DNA from: Aquirhabdus sp.
Lineage (GTDB): Bacteria; Pseudomonadota; Gammaproteobacteria; Pseudomonadales; Moraxellaceae
Reading direction: 5' to 3'
Length of the DNA stretch: 52,902 nucleotides
Assembly: GCA_030150135.1 (NCBI GenBank)
Contig: JASLGO010000106.1
Coordinates: forward strand, 1 to 52,902
Below, one piece after another: positions 7,217-16,560 of the stretch (positions are counted from its first letter, which is position 1; each line of letters begins with the position of its first letter). The notes beneath the pieces were generated by a model that worked only from the letters and a program-made list of their open reading frames with translations, was not told where the DNA came from and made no database searches. Both the position numbers and the translations under genes were made by a program.

Positions 7217-9003
7217 CGACGCAGTTCCCGTGTGTGATCAGCATTTTTTAGAACGACCTGAACAAAGCTATTCAAACCAACCTGTAGCCCCATGACATGA
7301 GACAATAAATCTCCAAACAACCATGTCCCAGTGCCGACAAAATGATCTTCATGTAAACCGATGTGTATCTCTAATCCACGAACAAATAATGGATAAGGAT
7401 GAGCTGCAATTCGTGTGGTCGTGGGTTCGACTTTGATACTAGAAATGCCTTCGATTTGCTTACGGTTTTGATTAGTTTGCGGGAGATCATAGAGTGTTAA
7501 CATTTCTCGTATTAAGGCAGCATCTTCTTGGGCAAATGACAATGCGTTCAGTGATAGGTGTGAAACAAGTCGCCAACGTCCTTCGCCTGCATGATCGAAT
7601 CGGTAGCTTGATGTGGGTTTACGCAAAAGTTGGACTTGGCGAAAAGCCCCACTTTGTTCTTGAAATAAATCACCACCTTGTTGTCCGTAAGGAAGCTGAC
7701 TCGCCAGATGACGATTGGTACAAGTAATGTCGACACTGAGGACTTCGATTTGTGTCTCGGATGGATTGAATTCTTGATCCATAATCATGATTTGACATTC
7801 AAAACCAGGATTGTTGCTGGCAACTAATGAATCACGAACCAAATGGTAATAGTGATTTTTGGCGGCACTCTGGTGATGGTTGAGTGAGTAAAACGGATGG
7901 ATTTCGTATGCTGTTTGTCCACTCTGTGTTTCTCGAACATGATGCACACGATCTATCGAATAGATTTCATAAGATGCGGGCTGGCGGACATCCGCAATGA
8001 GTGGATATTCCATCTGTTTATGGTCGATGCGAATGGGCTCAGCAGGGCGTTTAAATAAATTGACGACAGGAGTACAGAATAGCCTTAAGTGATTTTTATT
8101 GAGTTGCTCAAAGGCTTTGAGTTTCACCATATCAGTCATATCAATCTTAAAAAATAGTTCAACGGTGAGTGTTTTAGATGTTGAGCGAGAAAATGGTTTT
8201 AAGGCCTGTAGATCCAAATCGATAAAATTGAACTTTTCAGGAAAAGCAAAGTATTCTGTAATGAGTCTGTAGGCTTGTTGTGCGCGAGGCTCGATAGGCA
8301 ATATTGATTCATTGGCTTGAAAACCGACTTGTTTGAATGGCGTTTGAGCCAATATTTGACGTTGATCGCCGAGTTCAACACGACAAACATGCTTGTGATC
8401 CAGCAGTACTTCACGAAGTCTGGCGACACTAGATGCGTCGGTATCCATAAATAATCGTAATGACTCATTCAGTAAATGTTGCCAATCAAATACATCACTT
8501 AAACTATGAAAATTCAGCTTGATTGATGCATTAAATTTTCCTGAAAACTCATCATGAATGACACTATTAAACTGAACTTGTGCGAGCTCAATAGGAAGTA
8601 GTCGTACTGGATAAACAGTACGAAAACGACAATGCACACCGCGAATGGCTTTCGATTGCAACTGGGTTCCGCGTTCCGCTAACAGTGGCTCGGTGAGCTG
8701 ATTTAGACGTTGCCCCGTATCCATTGCAGCGATTGAACATGATGGAAATGGTCGTAAATAATCAGGATATAACACTTCAAAGAGTGAGGCGGTAAAGTCG
8801 CTATAGCCGTCATTGAGTTTTTTATTAATGCGAGCCGCGATGAGTGAAAATGCTTGAATCAATCGTTCAACATGTGGATCTTCAACGGCTTCGCCAGACA
8901 TCAGTAATCGGCTGGCAATTTTTGGATATAGCTGAGCAAAGTCTTTGGCGTGACGACCAAAGAGTGCAAGTTCCTGCTCGTAATAAGGTAGCAATTCTTC
9001 CAA
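7180..9003 (-). CDS. tssF: T6SS baseplate protein TssF
   Basis: TssF (VasA/ImpG family) is the other main wedge component and partners TssG. At 607 residues it is full length. It begins MEELLPYYEQELALFGRHAK, followed by FAQLYPKIASRLLMSGEAVEDPH, both family hallmarks. The start codon is TTG at 9003; no ATG near by would keep the conserved start, and GGAA lies about 10 nt upstream. It overlaps tssG by 37 bp and follows tssE by 26 bp. Confidence 0.94.
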   Translation of the reverse strand: MEELLPYYEQELALFGRHAKDFAQLYPKIASRLLMSGEAVEDPHVERLIQAFSLIAARINKKLNDGYSDFTASLFEVLYPDYLRPFPSCSIAAMDTGQRLNQLTEPLLAERGTQLQSKAIRGVHCRFRTVYPVRLLPIELAQVQFNSVIHDEFSGKFNASIKLNFHSLSDVFDWQHLLNESLRLFMDTDASSVARLREVLLDHKHVCRVELGDQRQILAQTPFKQVGFQANESILPIEPRAQQAYRLITEYFAFPEKFNFIDLDLQALKPFSRSTSKTLTVELFFKIDMTDMVKLKAFEQLNKNHLRLFCTPVVNLFKRPAEPIRIDHKQMEYPLIADVRQPASYEIYSIDRVHHVRETQSGQTAYEIHPFYSLNHHQSAAKNHYYHLVRDSLVASNNPGFECQIMIMDQEFNPSETQIEVLSVDITCTNRHLASQLPYGQQGGDLFQEQSGAFRQVQLLRKPTSSYRFDHAGEGRWRLVSHLSLNALSFAQEDAALIREMLTLYDLPQTNQNRKQIEGISSIKVEPTTTRIAAHPYPLFVRGLEIHIGLHEDHFVGTGTWLFGDLLSHVMGLQVGLNSFVQVVLKNADHTRELRRCPPRNGLRALV

Positions 9004-9029
9004 AATTTATGATTCCAAAAATCTATTTT

Positions 9030-9542
9030 TTAATAACTATCAGTAGTATGTCTTATCGAATATTGTTGGGTAGACGGTTGCAATACAGCGTCAAAAGAAA
9101 TCATTTCATTGATAGGGTAAACCACCAGAATTGCACGAATCGTAAATAATAGTGATCCGACATGATCGCTATCCATTTCCATTTCGACATGAATTTGTGA
9201 CAATCTTGGATCGTGATCAGCGATAGTCTGTTCAATTTCACGACAGATTCTGTCGCAATGTTCTGGATTAGCGGTACTGAGTCCAACGAAATCTAAAATA
9301 CCAAAATTCAGTACAGACCGACGAACCAGTGGATATGTATCCAATGTCTTTGAAAAACTACGGCGTGTATTGAGCAGCGCTTCCAAGTCGCGTGCGACAG
9401 AACCTTTTAATTCTTCAATATTTAAGCGGCGTAGTGGATTCATCTCGCTGACATATCGAGGTTGGTCATCAAATAGTTTTTCAAATAACGTAGGCGAAAA
9501 ACCCAAATGGGTGAAACGTGTTTGTTGCATAGATACAACCAT
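9030..9542 (-). CDS. tssE: T6SS baseplate protein TssE (gp25-like)
   Basis: TssE is the T6SS relative of phage T4 gp25 and starts sheath assembly on the baseplate. The 170-residue product contains the conserved VARDLEALLNTRR stretch (about residues 49-61) and the following YPLVRRSVLNFGILDFVG core of the gp25 family. The chosen ATG at 9542 may be a few residues too early; another ATG lies at 9530. It sits between hcp and tssF in the leftward arm. Confidence 0.92.
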   Translation of the reverse strand: MVVSMQQTRFTHLGFSPTLFEKLFDDQPRYVSEMNPLRRLNIEELKGSVARDLEALLNTRRSFSKTLDTYPLVRRSVLNFGILDFVGLSTANPEHCDRICREIEQTIADHDPRLSQIHVEMEMDSDHVGSLLFTIRAILVVYPINEMISFDAVLQPSTQQYSIRHTTDSY

Positions 9543-9606
9543 TCTTCGAGTTTAAAAAGACCAAGAATCATGATGACCCTTGATCTGTGTTTCTTTATTG
9601 TTGTGG

Positions 9607-10110
9607 TTATGCAGCGTAATTTGCTGTGTTATTAGACAATGACCACTTCTTGGTGACAGCGCCTTTTGATGTACCATCAATCGATTGTTGGGTGTATGTC
9701 CACTCAACAGCCGCATATTTCAGTCCGAATGCTTCTGTCGGCACACCCTCATCAGAAACTTGTGGTGTTACGCTAGAAATCAGCACATGTTTTAGTTTGA
9801 TTTGCAGGTATTTCACACGTTTATCGCCGTTTGCACGGTAGAAGTCGATTTGTACTTCATCGAAGGTATAACCTGCTGAACAGGCTTCCCACATTTTTGG
9901 ACTGGTTGCGTCCAAATCTTTGATAAACATCATATCATCATGTTCTGCACGTTCTGCTGTGTGACCGCCCACGCTGCTGGCTGTTGCCGATTTTGGCTGG
10001 CGAATTTGATGAGTCCAGCTATGTGCTTCTAACCAGTTTTGATGTTCGCTATCACGTGATTCGCCATCAACTTTATATTTACCTCGAAATTGTACATATA
10101 TATCTTTCAT
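9607..10110 (-). CDS. hcp: T6SS tube protein Hcp
   Basis: Hcp hexamers stack to form the secreted inner tube and can carry effectors. The product is 167 residues and starts MKDIYVQFRGKYKVDGES. The start at 10110 is favoured over an in-frame ATG 30 bp upstream because AGGA lies at a normal distance and the Hcp family begins this way. Other family features are SAGYTFDEVQIDFYRANGDKRV and the C-terminal Trp-containing strands. There is no C-terminal extension, so this is a structural Hcp and not a fused effector. About 50 bp separate it from tssC. Confidence 0.95.
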   Translation of the reverse strand: MKDIYVQFRGKYKVDGESRDSEHQNWLEAHSWTHQIRQPKSATASSVGGHTAERAEHDDMMFIKDLDATSPKMWEACSAGYTFDEVQIDFYRANGDKRVKYLQIKLKHVLISSVTPQVSDEGVPTEAFGLKYAAVEWTYTQQSIDGTSKGAVTKKWSLSNNTANYAA

Positions 10111-10160
10111 TACATTTTTCCTTTTATAAATGAAAACCAAAACGGTTTTAAAAAATGCCG

Positions 10161-11654
10161 TTAGCCATTTGCAGCTTGCGGCAACTCAGTCACAAGACGA
10201 AGCGATACAGATAGCTCGTCCAATTGAAAGTGCGGTCTCAAAAAGACGACCGACTTATATGCACCTGGGCGACCAGGTACATCAACCACTTTTACAGAGG
10301 CTTCTCTTAATGGAAATTGAGCTTTGGCTTCATGTGATGCGCCATCATCGAGTAGAACGTAGCGCGATAACCATTGGTTCAAGAAGGTTTCGACGTTGCC
10401 TGCTGAAGCAAAACTACCTACTTTGTCACGCATCATGGCTTTTAAATAATGAGCGATACGAGAGACTGCCATGATGTATTGAATTTGCGACGATAAAATA
10501 GAGTTAGCATTTGCTGCATCACTTTCATATTTTTTGGCTTTTTGAGTGGATTGCGCACCAAAGAACGCGGCATAGTCAGTATTTTTGCAGTGAACCAGCG
10601 GAATAAAACCTAAATCTGAGAGTTCTTTTTCGCGACGATCAGTCACTGAGATCTCCGTTGGACATTTGAGTGCCACTTCACCATCATCAGTTTTGAAGGT
10701 GTGTACTGGCAAACCTTCAACTAAGCCACCACCTTCGACACCGCGAATGGCTGCACACCAGCCGTGCATATCAAAGGCATCAGTCAAACGTGTTGCAAAT
10801 GAATAAGCGGCATTGACCCACAGATATTCACTATGATCTGCGCCGCTGACATCTTCAACAAAGTTAAAACCTTCAACGGTTGTGCCATCTTTAGGGTTGT
10901 AGGGCAGGCGACCTAAGAAACGTGGGAGTGTCAGTGCAACATAGCGTGAATCTTCTGATTCGCGGAATGAGCGCCATTTGACATATTCAGCGGTTTCAAA
11001 AATTTTGGATAGATCGCGAGGGCGTCCCATTTCAGTGAATGAATCGAGTCCAAACATTTCAGGTGAAGCTGCTGAAATGAAAGGTGCATGAGCTGCTGCA
11101 GCAACATGAGAGAGTTGTTCTAATAAATAGATGTCTGATGGTTGACGTGTGAATTCAAAATCACCGACCAGAGCTGCATAAGGTGCGCCACCAAATGTGC
11201 CATATTCTTCTTCGTAGATTTTTTTAAATAATGCACTCTGATCGAAGTCGATAGCGTTTTGGAAGTCTTTTGCCAGCTCTTTTTTATTGGTATTGAGCAT
11301 CCGAATTTTAAGCATTGGATTGGATGGTGTTTCGCTACAGAAATAGTGCAGACCGCGCCAAGAGGATTCAAGTTTTTGAAACTCTGGTGCATGCATAATC
11401 GCACTGAGTTGTTTAGAAATCAGCTCGTCTAATTGAGCGATACGTTGATCAATGGATGCTGATAAATTATCCGAAACAACGACTGTGCCTGACATGACTT
11501 CTCGCGCCAATTCTGCAATCAAGTCTTTGGCACGTTGATGTTCAACATCAGATTTTGCGATACGGCTTTCGGTGACAATTTGATCTAATAAGCTAAATTC
11601 TGATTCAGCCGTCGTGTTAAACGTTGCGTCAGCTTGTGGTTGTAGATTACGCAT
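10161..11654 (-). CDS. tssC: T6SS sheath large subunit TssC
   Basis: TssC (VipB/ImpD family) forms the contractile sheath with TssB. The 497-residue product has the family core: SSWRGLHYFCSETPSNPMLKI, FGALVGD-like AALVGDFEFTRQ, and FLGRLPYNPKDGTTVEGFNF. ATG at 11654 lies 6 nt behind GGAGGAG and is preferred; the adjacent ATG at 11657 is also possible. The frame extends further upstream but would leave the ribosome site inside the gene. The start overlaps the end of tssB by 8 bp, so the two sheath subunits are translationally coupled. Confidence 0.95.
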   Translation of the reverse strand: MRNLQPQADATFNTTAESEFSLLDQIVTESRIAKSDVEHQRAKDLIAELAREVMSGTVVVSDNLSASIDQRIAQLDELISKQLSAIMHAPEFQKLESSWRGLHYFCSETPSNPMLKIRMLNTNKKELAKDFQNAIDFDQSALFKKIYEEEYGTFGGAPYAALVGDFEFTRQPSDIYLLEQLSHVAAAAHAPFISAASPEMFGLDSFTEMGRPRDLSKIFETAEYVKWRSFRESEDSRYVALTLPRFLGRLPYNPKDGTTVEGFNFVEDVSGADHSEYLWVNAAYSFATRLTDAFDMHGWCAAIRGVEGGGLVEGLPVHTFKTDDGEVALKCPTEISVTDRREKELSDLGFIPLVHCKNTDYAAFFGAQSTQKAKKYESDAANANSILSSQIQYIMAVSRIAHYLKAMMRDKVGSFASAGNVETFLNQWLSRYVLLDDGASHEAKAQFPLREASVKVVDVPGRPGAYKSVVFLRPHFQLDELSVSLRLVTELPQAANG

Positions 11655-12162
11655 CATGATCTCCTCCAACGGTAGATTCCCCCAGTTTCTGAACCTGCTC
11701 GGTGTTACGCAGAACATCATCGAGTAAGTCTTCTAGGCGTTCACTGGTTGAAATCTTATTGCGTAGATCAGTTAAGCGACCTCGTGCGGCAACGAGTTCG
11801 CGTAATGGATCGATCTGTTGAACGACTGCTTCTGGACGGAAGTCTTCCATGCATTTGAAGGTCAAATCGACACCAAATTCTCCACCTTTTTCGGTCAGAT
11901 GGTTCGGTGCACGAAATACCGCACGAGGGGACATCGCCGCAATCACTTCATCGATGTTTTCTAGGTCGACATTGACGAATTTTTTATCTTTGAGTTTTGC
12001 CTGTTCAATGGTAGAAGAGCCAGCAAAGTCTCCCATGACGCCGACAACAAAAGGCAATTCTTTTAGTTCTTTGGAGTCGCCTACCTCAACATCATAAGTG
12101 AGTTGAACTCGAGGAGGACGGACGCGTTGGAGACGCTTTTGTACACTTTCACGTTTAGCCAT
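11647..12162 (-). CDS. tssB: T6SS sheath small subunit TssB
   Basis: TssB (VipA/ImpC family) is the smaller sheath protein that interlocks with TssC. The product is 171 residues with the conserved RVQLTYDVEVGD segment, LPFVVGVMGDFAG and the FVNVDLENIDEVI region. Its stop overlaps the tssC start. It is the second gene of the leftward arm, 38 bp after a TPR lipoprotein gene. Confidence 0.95.
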   Translation of the reverse strand: MAKRESVQKRLQRVRPPRVQLTYDVEVGDSKELKELPFVVGVMGDFAGSSTIEQAKLKDKKFVNVDLENIDEVIAAMSPRAVFRAPNHLTEKGGEFGVDLTFKCMEDFRPEAVVQQIDPLRELVAARGRLTDLRNKISTSERLEDLLDDVLRNTEQVQKLGESTVGGDHDA

Positions 12163-12200
12163 TTTATTATTTCCAATATTAGGTTTATGGGGGAAACTTA

Positions 12201-12905
12201 TTATTTAAACGCCCCAAAAGGGTTGTTTGCCGCAGCTTGTATGGCTGGATTTGGTGCAGATTTTGCTGTCGCATTAACAGGTTTATTACTAATGACAGCG
12301 GGCTTATTTGATGCAGTGATTACTGCTGCCTCTGAGTTCGGTTGAGCAACTGTTTTTTCAGAGACATGTTTGACCGTGTACACTTTTTTCTTCTTATTAT
12401 GAGTATGTCGTGTCGAGATTTTTTCCGTGGATGGTGTATTGGCATTAGTCCCAGTAAGCGAAGTTTCTCCCAAAGACTGGCGGATCGTACCGACCAGCGT
12501 TTGAGCATCGGCAAGATTACTACCAGTCAAAGATTGATCCTTACGAATCCCATCTAAGCTCGAACTGGCAATACGCAAGCCTGATACAAAAACGATATTC
12601 CGAATATCTGTGTTGTCAGGCTGAAGTTGTAAAGATGAGTTTCCTGCTTGAATGGCGAGGTCATATTTTTGATGATCAAAATATGCTTTTGCAAGATTGC
12701 TCCAAGCGACTGGATCATTGGGTGATTTTCTGACGTTAGCTTCAAGGTTCAAAATTTCTGGATTGGTTTCAACCACAGCCGTTGGTACACCCAAAACACG
12801 GGTTTTCTCGACTTTGTTTTGATCTTTTATCGTTGAACAACCTGATATATTTATTGATACCAGAATTGCGAGCGTGCAGTAACTCTTAGCATTAAAACTA
12901 ATCAT
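12201..12905 (-). CDS. T6SS-associated TPR lipoprotein (AsaA-like by position)
   Basis: A 234-residue predicted lipoprotein: hydrophobic segment at residues ~11-20 and a lipobox ISGC with Cys23. Residues ~50-105 look like two tetratricopeptide repeats (DPVAWSNLAKAYFDHQKYDLAIQ). The C-terminal third is low complexity, basic then Ala/Asn/Pro-rich, and ends NPFGAFK. It heads the tssB-tssC-hcp arm, the place occupied in Acinetobacter T6SS loci by asaA, a periplasmic protein reported to bind TssM. The lipobox and TPRs are visible; equating it with AsaA is an inference from position. A role in envelope docking of the apparatus is plausible. Confidence 0.72.
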   Translation of the reverse strand: MISFNAKSYCTLAILVSINISGCSTIKDQNKVEKTRVLGVPTAVVETNPEILNLEANVRKSPNDPVAWSNLAKAYFDHQKYDLAIQAGNSSLQLQPDNTDIRNIVFVSGLRIASSSLDGIRKDQSLTGSNLADAQTLVGTIRQSLGETSLTGTNANTPSTEKISTRHTHNKKKKVYTVKHVSEKTVAQPNSEAAVITASNKPAVISNKPVNATAKSAPNPAIQAAANNPFGAFK

Positions 12906-13331
12906 GAAAACTCCGATTTTTTATTGATGATAACTAGAATTTTTAATAAAAATTGATAACTAAGTCTCAAGAGTGATGTATGTAGTTAATAAATTGAATA
13001 AGCATTAAAACCTCAATTAATTATTAATTTTCATTTTTGTTAAAATGAGAACTGTGACGCGTAAATAAACTTTTAAATATACAAATATAGTTGTTTGATA
13101 AATTTTGGAGGATGTTATTGCACAAAAAAAAGTATGGCAAGTCTTTTTTTGTGAAAAATATTTCATTAAATATATGACAATGAATGTTTTCTTCTTCTAC
13201 TTTAAGTCATCATTTCTGTTTACAAATTGGTAACAAAATATAGACTTTACTATTTTTCTTAAATGTTAATAATGCACGCCTAAAATTAAATCTAATTATT
13301 TTATTATTTAAGTTTTGTATATTTATAACGA
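12906..13331. promoter_or_regulatory. Divergent intergenic region between the two T6SS arms
   Basis: This 426-bp, very AT-rich gap separates two divergently transcribed T6SS arms, so promoters for both must lie here. I could not assign a convincing -35/-10 pair on either strand. It holds a perfect 10-bp inverted repeat (CACAAAAAAA at 13121-13130, TTTTTTTGTG at 13144-13153) inside a very short open frame (13112-13177) that follows GGAGG. The AT-richness would suit binding by H-NS-like silencers, but that is inference. Confidence 0.6.
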
Positions 13332-14216
13332 GTGAAAAGAATGCGTTTGTTTTTTATTCTATCTCCGATGATTATTGTGTCGCAGTTGTCATTAATAGGC
13401 TGTCAGACGTCATCTGGTTTATCACATACGGCAGAGGCTGTGAATGAGGTAGGAACAAATGCTTTGTCTATTCAAAATGTCATTCCTAAAGCTGCTGAGT
13501 TTGTTTCCTCGTCCAGCTCTAAGAGCGTACTTAGTCCAATAGCGAATACAACATCAAATGTTGCGGGTGCAGTTACAGATTCGCTTGGTTATCAAGCTGG
13601 TGATGTCACATCAGATTCTATTTCTAAACCCGCTGTTTCTGTTGGTGGGATGTTTAGTGGATTGATGGTGGCGGTTGGATTAAAAGATTCTCCAACCGAA
13701 GTGGCTGCGAAAGAACAATTAAAGGCGGCTAAGGATTTTGCGGCAAGTCAAATTATTCGCACCCAGAGTGTGATTATTGAAGCAAGTATTGACGCAAATG
13801 GCGATGCAAAAGGGCAGGGTTTTAGCACAATATCTAGATTTTATGCCTTACAAGATCGAGGCGCTTTCAACAAAATTGGCGTAGAAGAAACCAGTGATCA
13901 TAATCTTTTACCCTACCAAGAAGAATTAATACTGCCTAATCATTCCACTCAGATTCGAGTTAAGTATCCCTCCGATTCACAATTTATTGCAGTGTTGTTT
14001 CAGCTTCATAACCGAGCACATCGCTGGCGGTTGTTGATTCCTGTTAAGCAATTGCAGAGTGATAAACCTTTACGTCTTGCTCTAGGTCGTTGTGATGTTC
14101 GTGTCAAAGATGGTCTGCTATCCGTGAATTCAGCATCACCAATTCAAATGACCGAATTGGTAAAAAAAACTCAGGTGCCTGTTATTGAGGCTGAACTTTC
14201 TACTGCGTGTCAGTGA
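13332..14216 (+). CDS. tssJ: TssJ-like T6SS lipoprotein with long N-terminal insert
   Basis: A 294-residue lipoprotein: hydrophobic leader and lipobox SLIGC (Cys24 from the GTG at 13332; an ATG at 13341 is an alternative start). Residues ~25-143 are Ser/Ala/Val-rich and of no recognisable family. Residues ~145-265 follow the TssJ pattern: a strand ending N..G.A, then ISRFYALQDRGAFNKIG (compare V.RVYQL.D...F in TssJ), LLPYQEELILPNHST, and FIAVLFQLHNRAHRWRLLIPV (compare Y.GVVA.YR.L....WR). TssJ is the outer-membrane lipoprotein that anchors TssM. The gene lies 12 bp ahead of tssK and starts the arm that encodes TssL and TssM, which supports the call. The match is divergent and judged by eye. 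Confidence 0.7.
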   Translation: MKRMRLFFILSPMIIVSQLSLIGCQTSSGLSHTAEAVNEVGTNALSIQNVIPKAAEFVSSSSSKSVLSPIANTTSNVAGAVTDSLGYQAGDVTSDSISKPAVSVGGMFSGLMVAVGLKDSPTEVAAKEQLKAAKDFAASQIIRTQSVIIEASIDANGDAKGQGFSTISRFYALQDRGAFNKIGVEETSDHNLLPYQEELILPNHSTQIRVKYPSDSQFIAVLFQLHNRAHRWRLLIPVKQLQSDKPLRLALGRCDVRVKDGLLSVNSASPIQMTELVKKTQVPVIEAELSTACQ

Positions 14217-14228
14217 GGGTAGAACATT

Positions 14229-15590
14229 ATGTATCCAACAGCAAAAGTGCTCTGGGGCGAAGGCTTGTTTCTCAGACCACAGCATTTTCAGATGCAAGAT
14301 CAATATCATGAACAACGTGTATCTGAAGCATTGAAGATCCTGCATCCTTATGCATTTGGCGTGCATTCTATCACGATTGAGCCGATTCTTTTAGCAAATG
14401 GATTGTTGTCACTTTCTCAAGCGAATGTGGTTTGGCCTGATGGCGAAAGTTATTTTGCACCTGAACGAGATGTCTTACCGAGTCCGATTCAACTTGATGT
14501 GAGTACTTTGCCTGATCAGTTTACGGTGTATTTAGCAATCCCGATTCTTCATGTTGGTCAAAGTAATGTACATGCACAAGAACAGAGTCGCTCAGCGCGG
14601 TTTGTATCAAAACACGCATTGATTGATGATCTGATGACCAATGCTGAAACTTCAGAAATTACAGTTCTTCAGAGGTTAGGCCGTCTGGTTTTAGGGAGTC
14701 AATTGGATGGTGACAACTCTGGATTGGATGGCATGGTTTCGTTGCCCATCGCAAAGCTGTGTCGTACTACGGCTGGAGTGTTTGAGTTAGATTCAACTTT
14801 TGTGCCGCCAGTGATTAGTATTGGTAGTTCATCAACCATGATGACGTTACTGCGTCGTTTAATGGGAGTGATGCAAGCGAAGATCACAACACTGTATGGA
14901 CATCATCGTGAACCTGGTCAAGATGTGATTGAGTTCCGTTCTGGTGATATCGCTTCGTTTTGGTTGTTGCATACGTTGAGTAGTTCGTATGCCACATTGT
15001 CTCATTTTGTTCAAAATCATGGCTTTCATCCTGAGCGATTGCATCAAGAGTTATTACGGATGGCAGGTGGGCTGATGACTTTTGCAAAATCATACACGTT
15101 AGATGACCTGCCAGCCTATATCCATGATGCACCAATGAATGGATTTGTGTTGCTAGATCAAATTATTCGTAGTTTGCTGGATACAGTGATTTCGAGTCGT
15201 TTTTTGGCAATTCCATTACGAGAAACGCGAGCCTCTTATTGGTTAGGGTGTTTGGAGTCAGACAAAATTGATCGTGGGACGCGCTTGTACCTCGCTGTGA
15301 GTTCAGCAATACCTGCGCATGAATTAGTTGCATCTGTTCCAGTGCGTTTTAAAGTGGGTGCTCCTGATGATGTTGAAAAACGTGTTCTTGCGGCATTGCC
15401 TGCCGTGGCGATTACGCATGTTGCGCAAGTGCCTTCAGCTATTCCAATTCGCCCAGGCTGTTCATATTTTGCTTTAGAACCACATGGCTCACTGTATGAA
15501 CAAATGCTTCAAGCAGAATCAATTTGTCTCTATGTCCCCAATGGTTTTGCTGATCTAAAAATTGAGCTAATGGCGGTAATGCAATCATGA
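14229..15590 (+). CDS. tssK: T6SS baseplate protein TssK
   Basis: TssK (VasE/ImpJ family) is a trimeric adaptor linking the baseplate to the TssL-TssM membrane complex. The 453-residue product starts MYPTAKVLWGEGLFLRPQHF, the family's signature N-terminus, followed by QDQYHEQRV. A YLAVSSAIPAHELV segment and a C-terminal FALEPHGSLYEQML stretch are also typical. It follows the TssJ-like gene by 12 bp and overlaps tssL (ATGA). Confidence 0.96.
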   Translation: MYPTAKVLWGEGLFLRPQHFQMQDQYHEQRVSEALKILHPYAFGVHSITIEPILLANGLLSLSQANVVWPDGESYFAPERDVLPSPIQLDVSTLPDQFTVYLAIPILHVGQSNVHAQEQSRSARFVSKHALIDDLMTNAETSEITVLQRLGRLVLGSQLDGDNSGLDGMVSLPIAKLCRTTAGVFELDSTFVPPVISIGSSSTMMTLLRRLMGVMQAKITTLYGHHREPGQDVIEFRSGDIASFWLLHTLSSSYATLSHFVQNHGFHPERLHQELLRMAGGLMTFAKSYTLDDLPAYIHDAPMNGFVLLDQIIRSLLDTVISSRFLAIPLRETRASYWLGCLESDKIDRGTRLYLAVSSAIPAHELVASVPVRFKVGAPDDVEKRVLAALPAVAITHVAQVPSAIPIRPGCSYFALEPHGSLYEQMLQAESICLYVPNGFADLKIELMAVMQS

Positions 15591-16438
15591 CCAATGATTT
15601 AGGGCGTATGCCGCTGTATGGTGCGACAAGTTCAGCAGGTGCACCATCGTTGTTTGCGAGTGGCGAGATTGGACGTGGATCTGGAGGTGAGCCTGTTAGC
15701 CATGATTTACTCTCGCGTGTTGGACAGCGTTCACTCGTGGACTATATGTATGATGGATTTTATTTAATTTTTTTATTACGTAATGGTTATGTACCTGAAA
15801 GTGCACAGTCTTTGCGTGAAAAGTTGATGGATTTTCTGGTTCATTTTGAACGCCAAGCACGTCGGTCCGAGTTTTCTGCCGACAATATTCATGATGCTAA
15901 ATATGCGTATTGTGCGCTAGTGGATGAGACCTTGATGACTCAGCGTAATCCCGAATATGAGGCTGTTCAAGCTGAATGGGGTGGGGCGCCATTACAGTTA
16001 ACTTTGTTTGGGTCTCAGCTGGCGGGTGAGCAGTTTTTTACCACGCTTGAAATATTACGCGAACAGGGCGCGCTGCGTTTGCCTGCTTTAGAGGTTGTTC
16101 ATTTCTGTTTGTTGCTGGGTTTTCAGGGTAAGTATCGTCTAGAAGCACCAGAAAAAATTAATTATTTAATTGCTCGTCTGGGTGATGAAATTACTTTTCT
16201 AAAAGGTAAGAAACAACCTTTTGCGCCATTTTGGGCAATTCCAGATCAAGTTAAACACGCAATCCGAAGCGAGTTGCCGATGGCGTTCATATTACTGTTG
16301 CTTGGTGTGATGACAGTGTGTGCATTTGTCGGACTGGATTGGACGCTCCATCGTCAAGACCAGCAAGCGATGGTGCCCTATAACCATTTGATTACTATGC
16401 CAGAACAACAAGCCAATATTACGGTTTATTTACCCTAA
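15587..16438 (+). CDS. tssL: T6SS inner-membrane protein TssL (DotU/IcmH family)
   Basis: TssL is a tail-anchored inner-membrane protein that binds TssM and TssK. The 283-residue product has the conserved cytoplasmic DotU domain (LREKLMDFLVHFERQAR; DAKYAYCALVDETLM; WGGAPLQLTLFG; LLLGFQGKYRL) and one membrane helix at ~residues 232-254. Only a ~30-residue periplasmic tail follows, so there is no fused peptidoglycan-binding domain; TagN may supply that function. Overlaps tssK by 4 bp. Confidence 0.95.
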   Translation: MTNDLGRMPLYGATSSAGAPSLFASGEIGRGSGGEPVSHDLLSRVGQRSLVDYMYDGFYLIFLLRNGYVPESAQSLREKLMDFLVHFERQARRSEFSADNIHDAKYAYCALVDETLMTQRNPEYEAVQAEWGGAPLQLTLFGSQLAGEQFFTTLEILREQGALRLPALEVVHFCLLLGFQGKYRLEAPEKINYLIARLGDEITFLKGKKQPFAPFWAIPDQVKHAIRSELPMAFILLLLGVMTVCAFVGLDWTLHRQDQQAMVPYNHLITMPEQQANITVYLP

Positions 16439-16560
16439 TTTGATTTAGGTTTGATTGAGAGTTGATTGTTTTTAGAAAAAATAACAGTGCATTTTATAAG
16501 TTTTAATATTTTTAGTTTTGTCGGTGAGACACAACAGTTTTGATATTTTAGGGCAACAAT

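Noticed and set aside
10111..10140. Longer Hcp start at 10140
   Set aside because: Hcp proteins start close to the internal ATG at 10110, which has an AGGA ribosome site.
12906..13331. A CRP-type operator in the T6SS divergent gap
   Set aside because: A TGTGA half-site occurs near 13053 (ACTGTGACGCG), but no TCACA partner lies six bases away.
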